Assembly: GCF_900107145.1 (NCBI RefSeq)
Contig: NZ_FNOW01000009.1
Coordinates: 25,189 to 89,188, forward strand
Source of the DNA: Allochromatium warmingii
GTDB taxonomy: Bacteria > Pseudomonadota > Gammaproteobacteria > Chromatiales > Chromatiaceae
Direction: 5' to 3'
Length of the DNA stretch: 64,000 bases
Shown here: piece after piece, positions 8,309 through 18,041 of the stretch
Position numbering within the stretch: the stretch's first letter is position 1
How the letters are laid out: the number at the start of each line of letters is the position of its first letter
Translations under genes and position numbers: made by a program
Notes under the pieces: generated by a model
What the model was told of the DNA's origin: nothing
The model's database searches: none
Seen by the model: only the letters and a program-made list of their open reading frames with translations

Positions 8309-11300
8309 TCAATCCCGATCAAACTTGTCGGACTTCAGCAGCGCCTGCACTGTTTCAGATGCGAGTTCGTAATCAAAGCCGCGAATCTGGCGTTCGAGCT
8401 TCCCAGCGACTTCGCCCAATGCGGCACGTAACAGCGGACGTGCCTGCTCAAACAGATCATTGACAGCGGTGTCATGGCGTGCCAGCAACTGCGCCAATTC
8501 CGTGAGCGTTGCTTTGAGCGCGACCCAATCGACTTCAGTCGGCGCAGTGGTTGTCTTAGGCGAAGGCGCGGCGCTCAGATGCGGCAGGGCCGCTTGTAGC
8601 GCAGCGGTGAGTGTTGCCAGTTCGAGAGTCAGCAGTTCCAAGAGTGCTTGCAACCGCTCGCGGGGCTGATGCGTGCGCACGGCCTGCTCGAGACTCTGCG
8701 CCAGATCGCGCACGCTATATGCCCCCAACGTCGCGGCGACGCCTTTGAGACGATGGGCGGCACGTTCCAGCGTGGGCAGATCATTGCATGTAAACGCATC
8801 GAGTAAATGCGCCCGCTCCTCCGGCTCATGCTCGACAAACCGCCCCAGCAAGTTGAGATACATCCCCAACTGTCCGCGCAGTGGTTTTAAGCCCTGTTGC
8901 CAATCCAGCCCCGAAATGCTGTCGAGCGCCGCGCTGTTCATCAACTGGGTCAGTTCCGGCAGCGCAGTCACGGTCGGCAGCACATCGCGGGGCGTTGCCG
9001 TGTCGCGCTCCCCAGCCGCACGCGGCAGCCAGCGCACCAGCGTTGCGGTCAGTTGCTCGGGTTCAATCGGCTTGGCCAGATGGTCATTCATTCCGGCCTC
9101 CAGGCACTGCTGGCGGTCGCTCTCAAAAGCATTGGCGGTCATCGCCAAAATCGGCAATTCGCGGTAGGCCGGTTGCGCCCGAATCTGGCGGGTGGCTTCC
9201 AGTCCATCCATGTGCGGCATTTGCACATCCATTAACACCAGATCAAATGTCTGGGTGCGCACCTGCTCGACAGCTTCTTGACCGTTCTCGGCCAGCGTCA
9301 CCTGTGCGCCGGTGGCCCGCAGTAACTGCAACACCACCTCTTGATTGATCTCGTTATCTTCAGCAACCAGAATCCGCACCCCGCGCAGACGCTCGCGCTG
9401 ATCGGTGGCCTGAGTCAGCAGCGCACTGGCCGTGCTCGACGCGGTGCGAGCGGTTTGCAGCACGGCAATCAGCGCATCATGCAGGCCCGAAGGCGTGATC
9501 GGCTTGGCCAGCACCTGCACCGCACTGGCTCCGGCGCGGCATTCGTGTGGCAGTTGATCGCCATAGGCCGTGACCATCAGCACATCCGGCGGTGACTGAA
9601 GCTCAAGCGCCTGCAGTCGTTGCACGGTTTCCAGCCCGTCCAGATCGGGCATCTTCCAATCAATCGTCAGTAACTGAAACGGATCATTCTGGCGCTCGGC
9701 TTCGATCACAGCCGATACCCCTTCCAGACCGCTGGCCACAGCTTCGACGCGCAATCCGAAGCTTTCCAGCAAGTGCATTAAAATCGTGCGGGCTTCCAGA
9801 TGATCGTCAATCACCAGCACCCGCCGTCCGCGTAGCCCGTCGAGCTTAGGATCGGATTGTGCTGGTTCACGCGCCAGCGCAAACGGGATTTCGAGCCAAA
9901 AGGTGCTGCCGCTGCCGACATCACTGGTCACCCCGATGCGTCCGCCCATCAATTCGGTCAGGCGCTTGCTGATGGCCAAACCCAGCCCAGTGCCCCCGTA
10001 GCGGCGCGTGGTGCTGGCATCGGCTTGTTCAAAGGCGCGAAACAGCCGCGCACATTGCTCCGAAGTCAAGCCAATGCCGGTATCGCGCACTGTCCAGCGT
10101 AGCCAGCAGCACTCGGCCTCAGGCGGTTCGGTTGCCCAAGCTGGAGCAGTGGGCAAGAGCGTCGCGGCAATGGCAATCTGACCGTGTTCAGTGAATTTGA
10201 CGGCATTACTCACCAGATTGAGCAAAATTTGCCCCAAACGGATGCCATCACCGTGTAGCCGTAACGGAACGTGATCGAGATTGACCAGCACATCGAGTTC
10301 TTTGGCCTGAAGCTGATCGGCGACCAGATTGAACACATGATCGACCACCCGCGCTGGCTCAAAATCTCGCACCTCCAGTTGCAACTTATCGGCTTCGATT
10401 TTCGATAGATCGAGAATATCGTTGATGATCTGGAGCAGGTGTTGCGCCGAATCGCCAAGCCGCTGCAACTGATCGCGCTGGCGCGGGGTCAGCGGGTCTT
10501 GGCGGATGAGATGCGAATACCCGATGATCGCGTTCATCGGGGTGCGAATCTCATGGCTCATGTTCGATAAAAATGCGCTCTTGGCTAGATTGGCGCTCTC
10601 AGCATGAGCTTTAGCTGCTGCGAGTTCCGCCGTGCGCGTGGCCACCAGTTCCTCCAGATGACCGCGATAGGCTTCCAGTTCGCGGGCCGTTTCCAGACGT
10701 TCGGTGATGTCCTGCACGATGCCGAGTGCATCATGCGGCTGGCCGGCGGCATCGAAGGTCAGCTCGGCGCGTTCTTCCACCCAGCGCACTACGCCGCTTG
10801 GGGTCTGAATCCGATGCACAATCCGATACAGTGCCCCGTTGAGTGCCTGGTTCCACGCTTGTACCACGCTGTCGCGGTCATCGGGATAGACGCAATCGAA
10901 AAAACGTTGCAAGGTCAGCGGCGTGCCCAGCGCCAGCCCGAAAATACGATAGGTTTCATCTGACCAGATAAGTTGATCCTGCGCGATGTCGAGATGCCAG
11001 TGCCCAGTCCACGACACCGCCTGCGCACGACTCAAAATCGCCTGACTGCGTTGCAGATCGGCCACCAGCGCCAGCCGCTCGCGGTTTAACAGTGCCATGC
11101 CCAACTGATCGGCGATCTGACAGCCGAACTGGATTTCATCCGGCAGCCAGCGATGCGCTTGTGCGACCTGCTCAAAGCAAATCACGCCGCGTGGCTGGGC
11201 ACCGACGAGAATGCAGCAATCGAGCGTTGAGCGGATGTCGTGCGGTTTAAGATAGCTGTCAACATAGCCCTGAGTGCGCGGATCGGTGAGCGCATCGTTA

Positions 11301-12325
11301 GCATCGACATAGCGATGCGCTTTGAGAATCGCCAGTTCAGCGCGGCATTGCGCGGCAGTCAAAAACAGCCCGGATTGATGTTGCTTGTTGGCGCAGTCGT
11401 AGAGGTCAAGGCAGGTCAGTACCGTGTCGGCGTCGTTAAATAGCCAGACTGACACCCGCGCAATCGCTAACCGCTCGGCAACAGCGGCGGTGATCTCCCG
11501 CGCAAAGGCGGTGATCTCGCCGTTGAGTCCGGTTTGCGCCAAGCTAAAGGTGCGGATCAATTCGCCCTGTTGCCGCAGCCGCTCATGACGCTGATTCTGT
11601 TCACGCTCGCGGCGTTTGCGGGCGGTGATGTCGCGCCACACGCTCGAAATCAGCAGGCGCTTGTCCTGCATCACGCGCCGAAAGCGGATTTCGACATCGC
11701 GAATGCTGCCATCGCGGGCGCGATGGCGGGTTTCAAAAGCATTGAGCGAGCCGTCTAAAATCTCGGCGATATTGTGCTGAATCAGTTCCGCATCGTGTTC
11801 GGCTTGAATATCGCTGATCGACAGGCGTGCAAACTCCTCACGGCTGTAACCCAGCGTGCGATAGGCAACACTGTTGAAGCTGATAAATCCGCCGGTGTCA
11901 GGATCAAGCAGCACCACTGCATCCGAGGTTTGATCGAACAGGGTTTCGAGCAACTGTTCGCGTTCGCGCAGTTGCGCCCGTTCGTGCTCCAGAGCGCGGA
12001 GTAATTGTTGCTGCTCGGTCAGATCGCGCACCACCGCCAGTAACTGACCGTTAGTGGTGAAGAGACAGATTCGCGCATCAAAGTCACGCCACACCGCATC
12101 CACCGGCAGCGTGTATTGAAAAGTCACGATCTCGCCCTGCTGGGCGGTGATAAGCGCGGTGTCAAACAGTGTTGCCACCTCCGGCGGCAACACCTCACTG
12201 GGGCGCTTGCCTAAAAACTGCTCCGGCGGGAGATACAGCTTATCGGTCGGCCCGTGAAACTCCAGAATGGTGCCATCGGGTGCGAACAGAAAAAACAGAT
12301 CGGGAATGTTAGATAAGTGCCCCAA
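8309..12325 (-). CDS. Multidomain hybrid sensor histidine kinase (PAS-PAS-GAF-PAS-HK-REC-REC-Hpt)
   Basis: A 1338-residue protein. In order: PAS (about 1-110), PAS (120-240), GAF (255-420), PAS (435-550), a coiled linker, the HisKA phosphorylation site [13 protein letters not shown] (His near 590), an HATPase (690-805, DTGIGL and GGTGLGL boxes), REC1 (835-955, Asp in [11 protein letters not shown]), REC2 (985-1100, Asp in [11 protein letters not shown]) and Hpt ([12 protein letters not shown], near 1188). All phosphorelay residues are present. No membrane helix is seen, so it should be cytoplasmic. The start is a TTG with GGAG 7 nt upstream. No response regulator with an output domain lies beside it, so the target of the relay is unknown. 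Confidence 0.92.
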   Translation of the reverse strand: MGHLSNIPDLFFLFAPDGTILEFHGPTDKLYLPPEQFLGKRPSEVLPPEVATLFDTALITAQQGEIVTFQYTLPVDAVWRDFDARICLFTTNGQLLAVVRDLTEQQQLLRALEHERAQLREREQLLETLFDQTSDAVVLLDPDTGGFISFNSVAYRTLGYSREEFARLSISDIQAEHDAELIQHNIAEILDGSLNAFETRHRARDGSIRDVEIRFRRVMQDKRLLISSVWRDITARKRREREQNQRHERLRQQGELIRTFSLAQTGLNGEITAFAREITAAVAERLAIARVSVWLFNDADTVLTCLDLYDCANKQHQSGLFLTAAQCRAELAILKAHRYVDANDALTDPRTQGYVDSYLKPHDIRSTLDCCILVGAQPRGVICFEQVAQAHRWLPDEIQFGCQIADQLGMALLNRERLALVADLQRSQAILSRAQAVSWTGHWHLDIAQDQLIWSDETYRIFGLALGTPLTLQRFFDCVYPDDRDSVVQAWNQALNGALYRIVHRIQTPSGVVRWVEERAELTFDAAGQPHDALGIVQDITERLETARELEAYRGHLEELVATRTAELAAAKAHAESANLAKSAFLSNMSHEIRTPMNAIIGYSHLIRQDPLTPRQRDQLQRLGDSAQHLLQIINDILDLSKIEADKLQLEVRDFEPARVVDHVFNLVADQLQAKELDVLVNLDHVPLRLHGDGIRLGQILLNLVSNAVKFTEHGQIAIAATLLPTAPAWATEPPEAECCWLRWTVRDTGIGLTSEQCARLFRAFEQADASTTRRYGGTGLGLAISKRLTELMGGRIGVTSDVGSGSTFWLEIPFALAREPAQSDPKLDGLRGRRVLVIDDHLEARTILMHLLESFGLRVEAVASGLEGVSAVIEAERQNDPFQLLTIDWKMPDLDGLETVQRLQALELQSPPDVLMVTAYGDQLPHECRAGASAVQVLAKPITPSGLHDALIAVLQTARTASSTASALLTQATDQRERLRGVRILVAEDNEINQEVVLQLLRATGAQVTLAENGQEAVEQVRTQTFDLVLMDVQMPHMDGLEATRQIRAQPAYRELPILAMTANAFESDRQQCLEAGMNDHLAKPIEPEQLTATLVRWLPRAAGERDTATPRDVLPTVTALPELTQLMNSAALDSISGLDWQQGLKPLRGQLGMYLNLLGRFVEHEPEERAHLLDAFTCNDLPTLERAAHRLKGVAATLGAYSVRDLAQSLEQAVRTHQPRERLQALLELLTLELATLTAALQAALPHLSAAPSPKTTTAPTEVDWVALKATLTELAQLLARHDTAVNDLFEQARPLLRAALGEVAGKLERQIRGFDYELASETVQALLKSDKFDRD

Positions 12326-12366
12326 GTCTCGGCTCCACGCCTAGTCAACACACCGCATCAAATCAC

Positions 12367-13020
12367 TCACATCGTGGGCGAGGCGGGATCGTCCGGCAGA
12401 CCATCGAAAAACTCGACTACGCCGGTTTCGAGCGCATATTCTGCACCGACGACGAGCAGGCCATCATTGTCTATCAACGATTCGATGATGCGCGAGCCGT
12501 GCCGCAGTTGATTGGTTGAGGCGCGGACGTTGGCGCGGACAGCAGCACGGCGCAGGGCATCGGGATCGTGGCGCAGATCGGTGTCGAGCAGTGGTTGCAC
12601 CGAGGGTTTGACGCGATCAACGATGGAAGCGATGTTGCGCGATGCGCTGCCTTCGCCATCAAGCAGGGTTTCAATGGTCGCGGCGACCGCACCGCAGTGC
12701 GAATGGCCGAGGACGACGACCAGCCGCGTGTTGTAGCGCGAGACGGCAAATTCGACACTGCCAATCTGCGACGGTGCGACGACATTGCCGGCAACGCGGA
12801 TCACGAATAAATCGCCCAGTCCTTGATCGAAGAGAATTTCTGCCGGTGCGCGTGAATCCGAGCAGCCAAGAATAATCGCAAAGGGTTTTTGACCGGCGGT
12901 GAGTTCAGCGCGGCGCTGATAGGTCATCATCCGATCAAGGCTGGTGAGATTTTGGGCAAAACGGCTATTGCCTTCGCGCAGACGGGCTAAGGCTTCGAGA
13001 GCAGAAACAGTGTTGGGCAT
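12367..13020 (-). CDS. can: Beta-class carbonic anhydrase
   Basis: A 217-residue beta-carbonic anhydrase that interconverts CO2 and bicarbonate. The Zn ligands and catalytic dyad are visible in GCSDSRAP (Cys, Asp, Arg) and GHSHCGAV (His, Cys). It has no signal peptide, so it is cytoplasmic and probably supplies bicarbonate for anabolism or carbon fixation. It lies 41 bp ahead of the hybrid kinase gene and reads the same way. A second, unrelated alpha-class enzyme is encoded at 24019-24816. The 133 bp upstream contain part of dispersed repeat family C. Confidence 0.92.
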   Translation of the reverse strand: MPNTVSALEALARLREGNSRFAQNLTSLDRMMTYQRRAELTAGQKPFAIILGCSDSRAPAEILFDQGLGDLFVIRVAGNVVAPSQIGSVEFAVSRYNTRLVVVLGHSHCGAVAATIETLLDGEGSASRNIASIVDRVKPSVQPLLDTDLRHDPDALRRAAVRANVRASTNQLRHGSRIIESLIDNDGLLVVGAEYALETGVVEFFDGLPDDPASPTM

Positions 13021-13153
13021 GGGCTGGCGGTCTCGGGTTCAGCGGTGATGAGGGCGCGAGCGCGTGCGGCGCGATGCCTCACGCACTGGCCCAACATTCT
13101 ATACGCAAGTGGGGGGTGGTGGTCAGCTACCAGCTTTCAGCCGCCCGAGTCGC

Positions 13154-14755
13154 TCAGAATTGCCGCACTTTGATATTTAACGTCTGGATGCGATAGGCGA
13201 TCTGGCGCGGGGTCATGTTGAGCAGCCGCGCTGCTTTGGCTTGCACCCAGCCCGCTTGCTCTAATGCCGCGATGACGCGCTCGCGTTCGTCGAGATCGGG
13301 AGCATTGCAATCGACGGCCTGACTGCGGGTTTCGCTCAAAATGCTCGCCGCATTTTGGGGCGCTTCGGGGGCGCTGGCGCTGTGGTCAATGCCAGTGAGC
13401 TGAATCACGGCGCGATCAATCAGCCCGTCTTCGCTCATCACAGCGGCGCGTTCCATGCAGTTTTCCAGTTCGCGCACATTGCCCGGCCAGTCGTAGCGCA
13501 TCAGCACGCGCAGGGCGCTGTCGGTGATTTCCAGCTCTCGGCCCTGCATCCGCGCCACCTTTGCCACCAAAAACCGCGCCAGATCGGGAATATCTTCCAT
13601 CCGCTCGCGCAGCGCCGGCATCCGAATCGGCATCACGTTGAGCCGATAGTACAAATCTTCGCGGAACTCGCCGGCACGCACTTCGGATTCGAGATCGCGG
13701 TTAGTCGCGGCAATCACGCGCACATCAACCTTGAGCGTGCGCCCGCCGCCGATGCGCTCAAATTCACCTTCTTGCAACACGCGCAACAGCTTGGCTTGAA
13801 AGGCGGGGGTGATTTCGCCGATTTCATCGAGAAACAACGTCCCGCCATCGGCTTGCTCAAAGCGTCCTTTGCGCAACGCGACCGCGCCGGTAAATGCGCC
13901 CTTTTCGTGCCCAAATAATTCCGATTCGAGCAAATTATCCGGCAGTGCTGCACAGTTGAGCTTAATAAAGGGCGCACGGGCACGCGGTGAGTTGTAATGA
14001 ATGGCGTTGGCGATCAATTCTTTGCCAGTGCCCGATTCACCGCGAATCAAGACGGTCGTGTTCCATTTGGCCACCTGCCGCACTTGCTCAAAGACTAAGC
14101 GCATCGCGGCAGCGCGACCGATGATGCTGTCAAAACCATGCGCCCCGCGCACCGTGCGCCGCAGGGTGTCGCGTTCTTCGCGCAAGGCTTGCTGTTCGGC
14201 CGCAACGGTACGCGCCAAGCGCACCGCTTGGCCGATGAGGTTGGCGACCATTTCCAAAAATCGCGCCCGATCTGCCAGCAAGTCTGCGCCGCTCGGCGGT
14301 TGCGCAGCAAAGACGCCGATGGCTTGTTCATCGCTACGGATCGGCACGCCGATAAAGGGCCGGTCGGGATCGTAGAGATTCAAGCGGTCGAGAAAGCGCG
14401 GCTCATCGCCGAGACGCGGCAGAATCCAGGGTTGATTGGCCGTGAGAATCTGGCCGATCACGCCTTCGCCCGGACGATAGCTGACGGCTTCAAACGGTTC
14501 GGCATCTTGGGCATCTTGGCCGTGCAGCGCACTAATGAGCAATTCGCCGCGCTCTTCATCGAGCAGCGATACCAGACCATGCCGCAGACTGGCCCGCTCG
14601 TGCAGCACGCCGAGTACCTCGCGCAACGTCTGGCGCAGGTCAAGCGAACGACTCAGCACGCGGCTGACTTCAAACAGTGCGGCCAGTTGGGATTCGAGCA
14701 GAAGCAATCGGCTCGTCTCCCCAGGCAGGTCAGGGGAGTGGGGGGGGACTCGCAT
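13154..14755 (-). CDS. nifA: NifA, sigma-54-dependent activator of nitrogen fixation genes
   Basis: A 533-residue enhancer-binding protein: GAF domain (about 20-185), AAA+ domain (about 210-445) with Walker A GESGTGKE, the sigma-54 contact loop GAFTGA and the arginine-finger region, then a C-terminal Fis-type helix-turn-helix ([21 protein letters not shown]). The interdomain Cys motif of oxygen-sensing alphaproteobacterial NifA is absent, as expected when NifL does the sensing. It lies 17 bp after nifL. Its fourth to sixth codons sit in a run of eight C (plus strand G at 14740-14747), a possible slippage site. No nitrogenase genes are in the window. Confidence 0.9.
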   Translation of the reverse strand: MRVPPHSPDLPGETSRLLLLESQLAALFEVSRVLSRSLDLRQTLREVLGVLHERASLRHGLVSLLDEERGELLISALHGQDAQDAEPFEAVSYRPGEGVIGQILTANQPWILPRLGDEPRFLDRLNLYDPDRPFIGVPIRSDEQAIGVFAAQPPSGADLLADRARFLEMVANLIGQAVRLARTVAAEQQALREERDTLRRTVRGAHGFDSIIGRAAAMRLVFEQVRQVAKWNTTVLIRGESGTGKELIANAIHYNSPRARAPFIKLNCAALPDNLLESELFGHEKGAFTGAVALRKGRFEQADGGTLFLDEIGEITPAFQAKLLRVLQEGEFERIGGGRTLKVDVRVIAATNRDLESEVRAGEFREDLYYRLNVMPIRMPALRERMEDIPDLARFLVAKVARMQGRELEITDSALRVLMRYDWPGNVRELENCMERAAVMSEDGLIDRAVIQLTGIDHSASAPEAPQNAASILSETRSQAVDCNAPDLDERERVIAALEQAGWVQAKAARLLNMTPRQIAYRIQTLNIKVRQF

Positions 14756-14772
14756 GGGTCGATCCGTCCAAG

Positions 14773-16419
14773 TCAGTCGTCGGCCGCGGCCGCATTCAAG
14801 GAGAGTCGAATCAGACAGCCGCCGCTGAACTCAGGATCGACTTCTATCGATCCGCCGTGAGCGTTGACGATCTCTTGAGCAAGAGCAAGCCCCATGCCAG
14901 AGCGTCCGCGGCGGTCGCGCCAGCCGATATGAAAGGGTTCAAACACGCGATAGCGATCCTCGGCAGCGATGCCGCAGCCATTGTCCTGAATTTCAATCTC
15001 AACCCCGCCGTCGAGCGGGCGCGTCGTTAAGGTCAGTTCGCGCTGCGGGCGGGCCGCTTCGCGCAGGGCTTGAATGGCGTTATCAATCAGATGCTTAAAC
15101 ATGGCGCGTAACTGATTTTTATGCCCCGTCAATTCTGGCAGCAGCGTTGCCGGTCGCCAATCAACGACGATGCCACCGGCCAGCAGCCGTTGGGTTTCCA
15201 GTTCGAGCACTTGTCGCAGTAATTTATTGATGTTGACGCGCACACCGGCTTCGCGTGGCTCTTCAGGCAGCGCGGCGGTAAGCGTGGCCAGTGCTTTGGC
15301 ACCCGAGGCGTTGATCTGATCGAGCAAGGCCGTCAAAGTTTCCGTATTCGCGGCCCCGTCGCGCAACATGCCGCTGGCAGCCTGAATGACATTCAAGGGC
15401 ACCTGAATCTGATACACCGCAGCGGCCAGTGCTTCGCGCATCCCGTGCATCAACTGCTGTTCCGCCAGCCGCGCCCGCAGATGCTCCAAATGGGCGCGTT
15501 CAATCTCGCGGCGGCGGCTGGTGATGTCATTGGCTAACAGCAACAGCCGCCGCTCACCGGCAACCGATTCACCAAAATAACTGCGGGCGCTGGCGTCGGA
15601 TTCGTCCACCGGATTGAGCGAGCAGGCAAACCAGCGCGTCCCAACTGGGCCGCGAATATCGAGACTGACTTCGATATTTTTAAAGGCGCGTCCGTGTTCG
15701 AGACAGGCAGCAAACGGATCCAGCCCAAGCTGTTCGCCGAGTGCAGCGCGGAACACCTCTGCCGGTTCGCGGCCGTGCAGCTCGCCGAGTAGCCGTTTGT
15801 ATTCCTGATTATCGAGAATCACCCGTCCGGCGCTGTCGAGCAGCGCGACGATCACCGGCGCGGCATCGAGCACGGTTTCGAGTCGTGCTTTTTGTTGGTG
15901 CAGTGCTCCTTCCAATTCATGTTCTTTGGTGACATCGCGGTGCATTCCGAGGAAATATTTCAGTGCGCCGTCGCGGTCGAGCACGGGCGTGATGGTCAAT
16001 TCGGCCAGATAATCCCCACCCGCTTGGGTGCGATTGACCAGAGTGCCGCTCCAAGTCTGACGCGCCAAAATGGTGCGCCATAACTGTTCATAGACACTTT
16101 TTGGCGTGGCATTATTCGACAACAGCGATTGATTGTGCCCCAGCACGGCATCACGCCGATAGCCGGTGAGCGCCTCAAATGCTTGATTAACATAGAGAAT
16201 TGTCGCCTGTGCGTCCGTGATCGAAATAGCAATTGGCGACTGTTCGACCGCTTCAAAAAACAACACGGGCGGCAACGGATCGGCACCATTTCCACCCATG
16301 CGGGCCAGCGCCTCGACAATCTCCGGCGGGGTGCCGTCGGGCGGCGACGCGATAAATTCACCGAGAGTGTTAAACAGCTCGGTCGCTTGGATGGGTTCCG
16401 GGGCGGATCGGGCCGGCAC
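14773..16419 (-). CDS. nifL: NifL, redox/nitrogen-sensing antagonist of NifA
   Basis: A 548-residue protein with two PAS domains (about 50-150, the FAD-type PAS with EQSPIAISITD and FEALTGYRRDAVLGHN; and 175-300) followed by a degenerate histidine-kinase module. The H-box region reads REALAAAVYQIQVPLNVIQAA without the phosphorylatable His, which is typical of NifL, while the GHKL ATP-binding part (LIDNAIQALREA, DNGCGIAAED) is kept. NifL binds and inhibits NifA under oxygen or fixed nitrogen. The GTG start at 16419 has AGGAG 7 nt upstream; an ATG 18 codons earlier lacks this. The nifL-nifA order is the gammaproteobacterial arrangement. Confidence 0.88.
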   Translation of the reverse strand: MPARSAPEPIQATELFNTLGEFIASPPDGTPPEIVEALARMGGNGADPLPPVLFFEAVEQSPIAISITDAQATILYVNQAFEALTGYRRDAVLGHNQSLLSNNATPKSVYEQLWRTILARQTWSGTLVNRTQAGGDYLAELTITPVLDRDGALKYFLGMHRDVTKEHELEGALHQQKARLETVLDAAPVIVALLDSAGRVILDNQEYKRLLGELHGREPAEVFRAALGEQLGLDPFAACLEHGRAFKNIEVSLDIRGPVGTRWFACSLNPVDESDASARSYFGESVAGERRLLLLANDITSRRREIERAHLEHLRARLAEQQLMHGMREALAAAVYQIQVPLNVIQAASGMLRDGAANTETLTALLDQINASGAKALATLTAALPEEPREAGVRVNINKLLRQVLELETQRLLAGGIVVDWRPATLLPELTGHKNQLRAMFKHLIDNAIQALREAARPQRELTLTTRPLDGGVEIEIQDNGCGIAAEDRYRVFEPFHIGWRDRRGRSGMGLALAQEIVNAHGGSIEVDPEFSGGCLIRLSLNAAAADD

Positions 16420-16554
16420 GGATGATCTCCTGATAGACGAGGGCGATGAGGATGCAGCGCGAGTGTAAAGCAAAAGCGGTGCCGGATGTGGCGTTGTCGG
16501 GTGGCTGTGCTACCTTCTTGCTACACACTGTCCACTGTTTCGGAGCACGCGCTG

Positions 16555-17172
16555 ATGTCGATAGTTCATCCCAAAACTACCATTCTGCTGGCCAGTAATA
16601 ACGCTGGCAAAGTTCGCGAGCTTGCGCACTTGCTCGCCGATTCGCCCCTTCAAATCAACGCCCAGCGCGACTATGGCGTTCCTGAAGTTGAAGAAACCGG
16701 CCTGAGTTTTGTCGAAAACGCGATTCTCAAAGCCCGTCACGCGGCGCAACACAGCGGCCTGCCGGCACTGGCCGATGATTCGGGGTTGGAAGTCGATGCG
16801 CTACACGGTGCGCCCGGGATTTACTCGGCACGCTATGCCGGTGTGGGTGCGAGCGATGCGGCGAATATTGAACAACTTTTAGCTGATTTGACCGCAGTTC
16901 CAGAATCAGAGCGCACGGCGCGGTTTCAGTGTGTGCTGGTGTATCTGCGTCATGCCACTGATCCCACGCCGCTGATCTGTCAGGGCACTTGGGAAGGGCG
17001 CGTTTTATATGAACCGTGCGGCACCAATGGGTTTGGCTATGACCCGATCTTTTTTGTGCCAACGCATGGTTGTAGCGCGGCAGAACTCGATCCCGAGACG
17101 AAAAATCAGCTCAGTCATCGCGGACAGGCATTGCGGCAGTTGCGAGAGCGGTTAGCGGGTGGTTTGAGCTGA
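16555..17172 (+). CDS. rdgB: dITP/XTP pyrophosphatase (RdgB/HAM1)
   Basis: A 205-residue housekeeping enzyme that hydrolyses non-canonical purine triphosphates and keeps them out of DNA. Motifs: [13 protein letters not shown] (substrate loop), [36 protein letters not shown] and LSHRGQAL. Length is normal. The ATG at 16555 has GGAG 9 nt upstream and matches the family start; an upstream in-frame start would add 23 atypical residues. It is divergent from nifL. Confidence 0.95.
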   Translation: MSIVHPKTTILLASNNAGKVRELAHLLADSPLQINAQRDYGVPEVEETGLSFVENAILKARHAAQHSGLPALADDSGLEVDALHGAPGIYSARYAGVGASDAANIEQLLADLTAVPESERTARFQCVLVYLRHATDPTPLICQGTWEGRVLYEPCGTNGFGYDPIFFVPTHGCSAAELDPETKNQLSHRGQALRQLRERLAGGLS

Positions 17173-17193
17173 TGGCTGGCGGCTGGAAGCTGA
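17171..17193. repeat. Dispersed short repeat, family C (GGCTGGAAGCTG type)
   Basis: A short element just after the rdgB stop with GGCTGGCGGCTGGAAGCTGA. Related words sit at 8268-8288, 13121-13143, 25699-25727, 31119-31157, 32389-32409 and 49065-49134, nearly all at gene ends. Confidence 0.6.
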
Positions 17194-17201
17194 ACCCCCA
17201 A

Positions 17202-17876
17202 TCACCCCCGCGTCACCCGATCACGCAAATACACCGGCAGCGCCTGCTGCGCCGAAACCCAGCGATCAGCCGCCAGCTCACTTGCCGCCAGCCACGCGAT
17301 GTCCTGTGCCTCGCAGATCGCCTCGGGATTCGTGCCGATCAAGGCCGCGCCGATACGTGCTCGCAACGCCATGCCATGCACCGCCCAGCCCGGGCCGACT
17401 CCCTGCCACCCCTCACCGGCCGGATAGCACACCTGCGTCGGCACACAGACCTGTTCGGCACAACACAACTCGGCGCGATCCTGCTCACCGATTTCATAGC
17501 AACCCCAATACACCTCATCCATCCGCGCATCCAGCGCCGTCAGCAGCCGTCGATGTCCGTCACGGCGAAACTGACCCTGCGCCAGCGCCGCCAGCGTCGA
17601 AATTGGCACCACAGGCAATTCTGAGCCGAAGGCCGCGCCCTGAATCACCGAGGTCGCAATGCGAATGCCAGTAAACGAACCTGGCCCACAGCCGAAGGCC
17701 AGCGCATCCAGTGTGCGCAGTTCTAAACCGGCTTGCTCCAGCAGCCGCTGCATCATGCCGAGGATCAATTCACCGTGCCGACGCGGAGCGATGGTGAGTT
17801 CTTGAATGACCTGCTGATCGCAGAGCAGCGCAGCGGAGCAAGCAGCATTCGAGGTGTCGATAGCAAGCAGTTTCAT
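17202..17876 (-). CDS. tsaB: TsaB, tRNA threonylcarbamoyladenosine biosynthesis protein
   Basis: A 224-residue TsaB. With TsaD and TsaE it places the t6A modification on ANN-decoding tRNAs; TsaB is the ASKHA-fold scaffold partner of TsaD. Diagnostic parts: MKLLAIDTSNAACSAAL, RRHGELILGMM, and FGCGPGSFTGIRIA near residue 65. It converges with rdgB with a 29 bp gap. The usual neighbour rimI is not adjacent but lies at 30658. Confidence 0.93.
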   Translation of the reverse strand: MKLLAIDTSNAACSAALLCDQQVIQELTIAPRRHGELILGMMQRLLEQAGLELRTLDALAFGCGPGSFTGIRIATSVIQGAAFGSELPVVPISTLAALAQGQFRRDGHRRLLTALDARMDEVYWGCYEIGEQDRAELCCAEQVCVPTQVCYPAGEGWQGVGPGWAVHGMALRARIGAALIGTNPEAICEAQDIAWLAASELAADRWVSAQQALPVYLRDRVTRG

Positions 17877-18041
17877 CAGTCTTGCGCGAGAAACCCCTCC
17901 GTTCGGGGTGGGGAGGGAGAGCGCACGGTGCGGAGCACCGTTCAGCCGCCAATCTCGCGTCCTCCGTTTCGGTTACGTAAAGTGGAATAGAATAAGATCG
18001 GCTTTTTGTAAACGTAGCGGGTTGGATACCGCTTTTCCTAG

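Noticed and set aside
17880..18041. Promoter or RNA gene between tsaB and sufS-sufE
   Set aside because: Only 162 bp with no convincing boxes or stable stem; nothing could be supported.
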